DNA of 6,235 nucleotides from Chloroflexota bacterium (GTDB lineage: Bacteria > Chloroflexota > Limnocylindria > QHBO01), in contig VBJP01000258.1 of NCBI GenBank assembly GCA_005880165.1, positions 1-6,235 on the forward strand. The letters run 5' to 3'. Shown one piece after another: positions 4,766 through 6,235 of this stretch. Position numbers and translations under genes: made by a program. Positions within the stretch are counted from its first letter, which is position 1. Every line of letters starts with the position of its first letter. The notes under the pieces are model-generated. The model was not told where the DNA came from. It did no database searches and was given only the letters and a program-made list of their open reading frames with translations.

Positions 4766-5581
4766 ATGAGCGTTAGCCGAGCCCCAGGCGGGGCCACGCC
4801 AGCTGCCGAGCCGCTCGTCCTCACGGAGCGGCAGCCGGAGCAGCGCACCGCTCTCGTTCGTATCAATCGGCCCAAACAGCTCAACGCCCTGAACGGCCAG
4901 GTCATGGACGCGCTGTGTGACGCGCTCGAAGACCTCGATGCCGACGAGGGTGTCCGGGCCATCGTCGTCACGGGAAACGAGCGCGCCTTTGCCGCCGGCG
5001 CCGACATCGCCGAAATGGCCAACGCCTCGCCCATTGACATGCTGCGTACGAACCGAATCGCGCAGTGGGACCGGGTGCGACGAATCACCAAGCCGGTCAT
5101 CGCTGCGGTCAACGGGTGGTGCCTCGGTGGTGGATGTGAGCTGGCCATGGCCCTCGACATCATCGTCGCCGGCGAGGGAGCCAAATTCGGCCAGCCAGAG
5201 ATCAACATCGGGGTCACGCCGGGTGCCGGAGGCAGCCAGCGCCTGCCGCGGGCCATCGGCAAGAGCAAGGCCATGCTGAGCATCCTCACCGGCGAGCCAA
5301 TGACTGCAGCCGAGGCCGAGCGAGCGGGTCTGGTTGCGCGCGTCACCGTGGACGAGCTGGTGGTCGAGGATGCACTCGCGTTGGCGGCGCAGATCGCCTC
5401 GAAATCGCCCGTGGCAGTTCGGCTCGCGAAGGAGGAGGTCAACGCAGCCTACGAGATGCCACTGACCGAGGCGCTGGCCCACGAGCGGCGCCTCTTCTAT
5501 CTCACCTTCGCGAGCGAGGACCAGAAGGAAGGGATGGCCGCCTTCCTCGAGAAGCGCCAGCCCGACTTCAAGGGCCGATAG
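4766..5581 (+). CDS. Enoyl-CoA hydratase (crotonase family)
   Basis: This is a canonical, intact crotonase of 271 residues, probably adding water to trans-2-enoyl-CoA in a beta-oxidation-like step. 'RPKQLNALN' (35-43), 'AFAAGADIAEM' (74-84) and 'NGWCLGGGCELAMA' (116-129) are the classic motifs. Glu125 and Glu145 ('GQPEINIG') sit 20 residues apart, as in rat enoyl-CoA hydratase, followed by 'TPGAGGSQRLPRAIG'. The C-terminus 'FLEKRQPDFKGR' is typical. An in-frame ATG at 4730 would add 12 residues, but I prefer 4766 because the leader is already longer than usual and a weak -10-like hexamer precedes it. The gene starts 51 bases after the first crotonase. The two enzymes differ in loop type and probably catalyse different steps. 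It could equally be a short-chain hydratase with broad chain-length use. Confidence 0.92.
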   Translation: MSVSRAPGGATPAAEPLVLTERQPEQRTALVRINRPKQLNALNGQVMDALCDALEDLDADEGVRAIVVTGNERAFAAGADIAEMANASPIDMLRTNRIAQWDRVRRITKPVIAAVNGWCLGGGCELAMALDIIVAGEGAKFGQPEINIGVTPGAGGSQRLPRAIGKSKAMLSILTGEPMTAAEAERAGLVARVTVDELVVEDALALAAQIASKSPVAVRLAKEEVNAAYEMPLTEALAHERRLFYLTFASEDQKEGMAAFLEKRQPDFKGR

Positions 5582-5582
5582 G

Positions 5583-6235
5583 GTGGCCGGCCCAGACGGC
5601 CCGGCCCGCCCGGTTGGGGGCCTCGCGGTCCGCCCGCCGGCTGGAGTCGAGCTTCAGCCAGCCGGCCGAGACGATCTGGTCACGGTCCTACGGTTGCTCG
5701 GCGAGCGCGAGTCCTTGGCGCCCCCGCTGTCTCCTCAAGCCGGTCGGGACCGTTGGGAGCGGATCATCGGCTCCGTCGACGCAGCGCCGTTCCTCGCCAT
5801 CGCCGAGGGCGAGGCCGCCGGCCTGCTGCTCCTCCTCTTCCGTCGCCGCCTGACCTTCGGGGCCTGGGAGGGCTGGGTGCCCGAACTCGTCGTGGCTCGA
5901 ACCTTCCGCGGCCGTGGAATCGGGCGGGCGCTGCTGCGGGTGGGCATCGAGGAATGGCGGCTGCGGGGGGCGCATCGGCTGTCGGTGGAGACCGAGCCGA
6001 TGGCCTCCTACGCTTTCGCCACGATCGCATCGCTGCGGAAGGTCGTCCGCCGCCGGCAGGAGTCACGCTCCGCCCGATCCAGGCGGCCGACTTCGTGGCA
6101 GCCACGAGGCTGGTGGCGGAGATGGGTATCTCCCGGTTGCCGGCGCCTGAGCGCATGGAGGCGCTGGAACGCTCGTTCGGCGAGCTGACGGCCCGGCCCG
6201 CGGACGTGTCGCTGGTCGCACAAGAAGGCGACCGC
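5583..6235 (+). pseudogene. Tandem GNAT-family N-acetyltransferase, frameshifted between the two domains, cut by the window edge
   Basis: GNAT proteins move an acetyl group from acetyl-CoA to an amine. The first domain (about residues 19-159 from the GTG at 5583) ends its core with 'WVPELVVARTFRGRGIGRAL'; R109-G-R-G-I-G114 is the acetyl-CoA pyrophosphate loop. 'HRLSVETEP' and 'LRKVVRRRQ' follow. From about 6059 the sense moves to another frame, which reads 'GVTLRPIQAADFVAATRLVA', 'EMGISRLPAPERMEALERSF' and so on to the last base: the beginning of a second GNAT domain. Restoring one G in the GG at 6059-6060 joins the two as 'RRRQGVTLRP'. Without it, the first frame runs on as Arg-rich nonsense to 6188. 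The GTG is one base after the crotonase stop with no strong ribosome site. An inverted repeat, GGCCGG at 5585-5590 and CCGGCC at 5601-5606, could form a hairpin at the gene start. The substrate is unknown and need not relate to the crotonases. Confidence 0.75.

Noticed and set aside
3689..5482. A 597-codon open frame on the minus strand across both crotonases
   Set aside because: It is antisense to two clearly recognised crotonases and EthD, has no recognisable domain, and long antisense frames without stops are common in GC-rich genes.
1..6235. Mobile elements, CRISPR arrays, tRNA or rRNA genes
   Set aside because: I saw no transposase-like frame, terminal inverted repeats, regularly spaced repeats or tRNA-like folds.

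Overview
This is a visibly GC-rich bacterial window with tightly packed genes. Its -10-like hexamers sit 7 bases before ATG codons that have no Shine-Dalgarno sequence, the pattern of leaderless transcription. With the gene content (2-oxoacid:ferredoxin oxidoreductase subunit, RDD protein, 7Fe ferredoxin, EthD protein, crotonases, tandem GNAT), this points to an actinobacterium or a GC-rich member of Chloroflexota, perhaps an uncultured lineage. That placement is inference; no marker gene is present.

Layout. Left, + strand: (1) the 3' part of an unrecognised protein carrying two copies of a charged helical module (2-598); (2) an RDD-family membrane protein broken by two frameshifts (595-1101); (3) an intact gamma subunit of a 2-oxoacid:acceptor oxidoreductase with its own leaderless promoter (1112-1738). 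Middle, - strand: (4) a decayed AHSA1/SRPBCC-like gene (1760-2109), with a short unexplained coding-looking stretch beside it (about 2113-2195); (5) a DapA-family aldolase gene with one frameshift, best explained by a deletion of about 23 bases (2213-3080). A divergent promoter region lies at 3081-3161. Right, + strand: (6) 7Fe-8S ferredoxin, (7) EthD-domain protein, (8) a crotonase with a C-terminal zinc ribbon, (9) a second, canonical crotonase, and (10) a two-domain GNAT acetyltransferase with a frameshift between the domains, running off the right edge.

How they may work together. Genes 6-8 form a tight operon (3-base gap, then a 1-base stop/start overlap). Gene 9 follows after 51 bases and gene 10 almost touches it. 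A ferredoxin, an EthD protein and two acyl-CoA hydratases/isomerases, near a 2-oxoacid:ferredoxin oxidoreductase gamma subunit, suggest a CoA-thioester catabolic module with ferredoxin as electron carrier. The substrate cannot be read from the sequence.

State of the sequence. About six frameshifts fall in four genes (RDD, AHSA1-like, DapA-like, GNAT), while the other six coding regions are uninterrupted. Several frameshifts are single-base changes in short G or C runs, so sequencing or assembly error competes with genuine gene decay. The best candidates for something new are the zinc-ribbon crotonase and its operon, and the duplicated module at the left edge. No mobile element, CRISPR array, tRNA or rRNA was seen.
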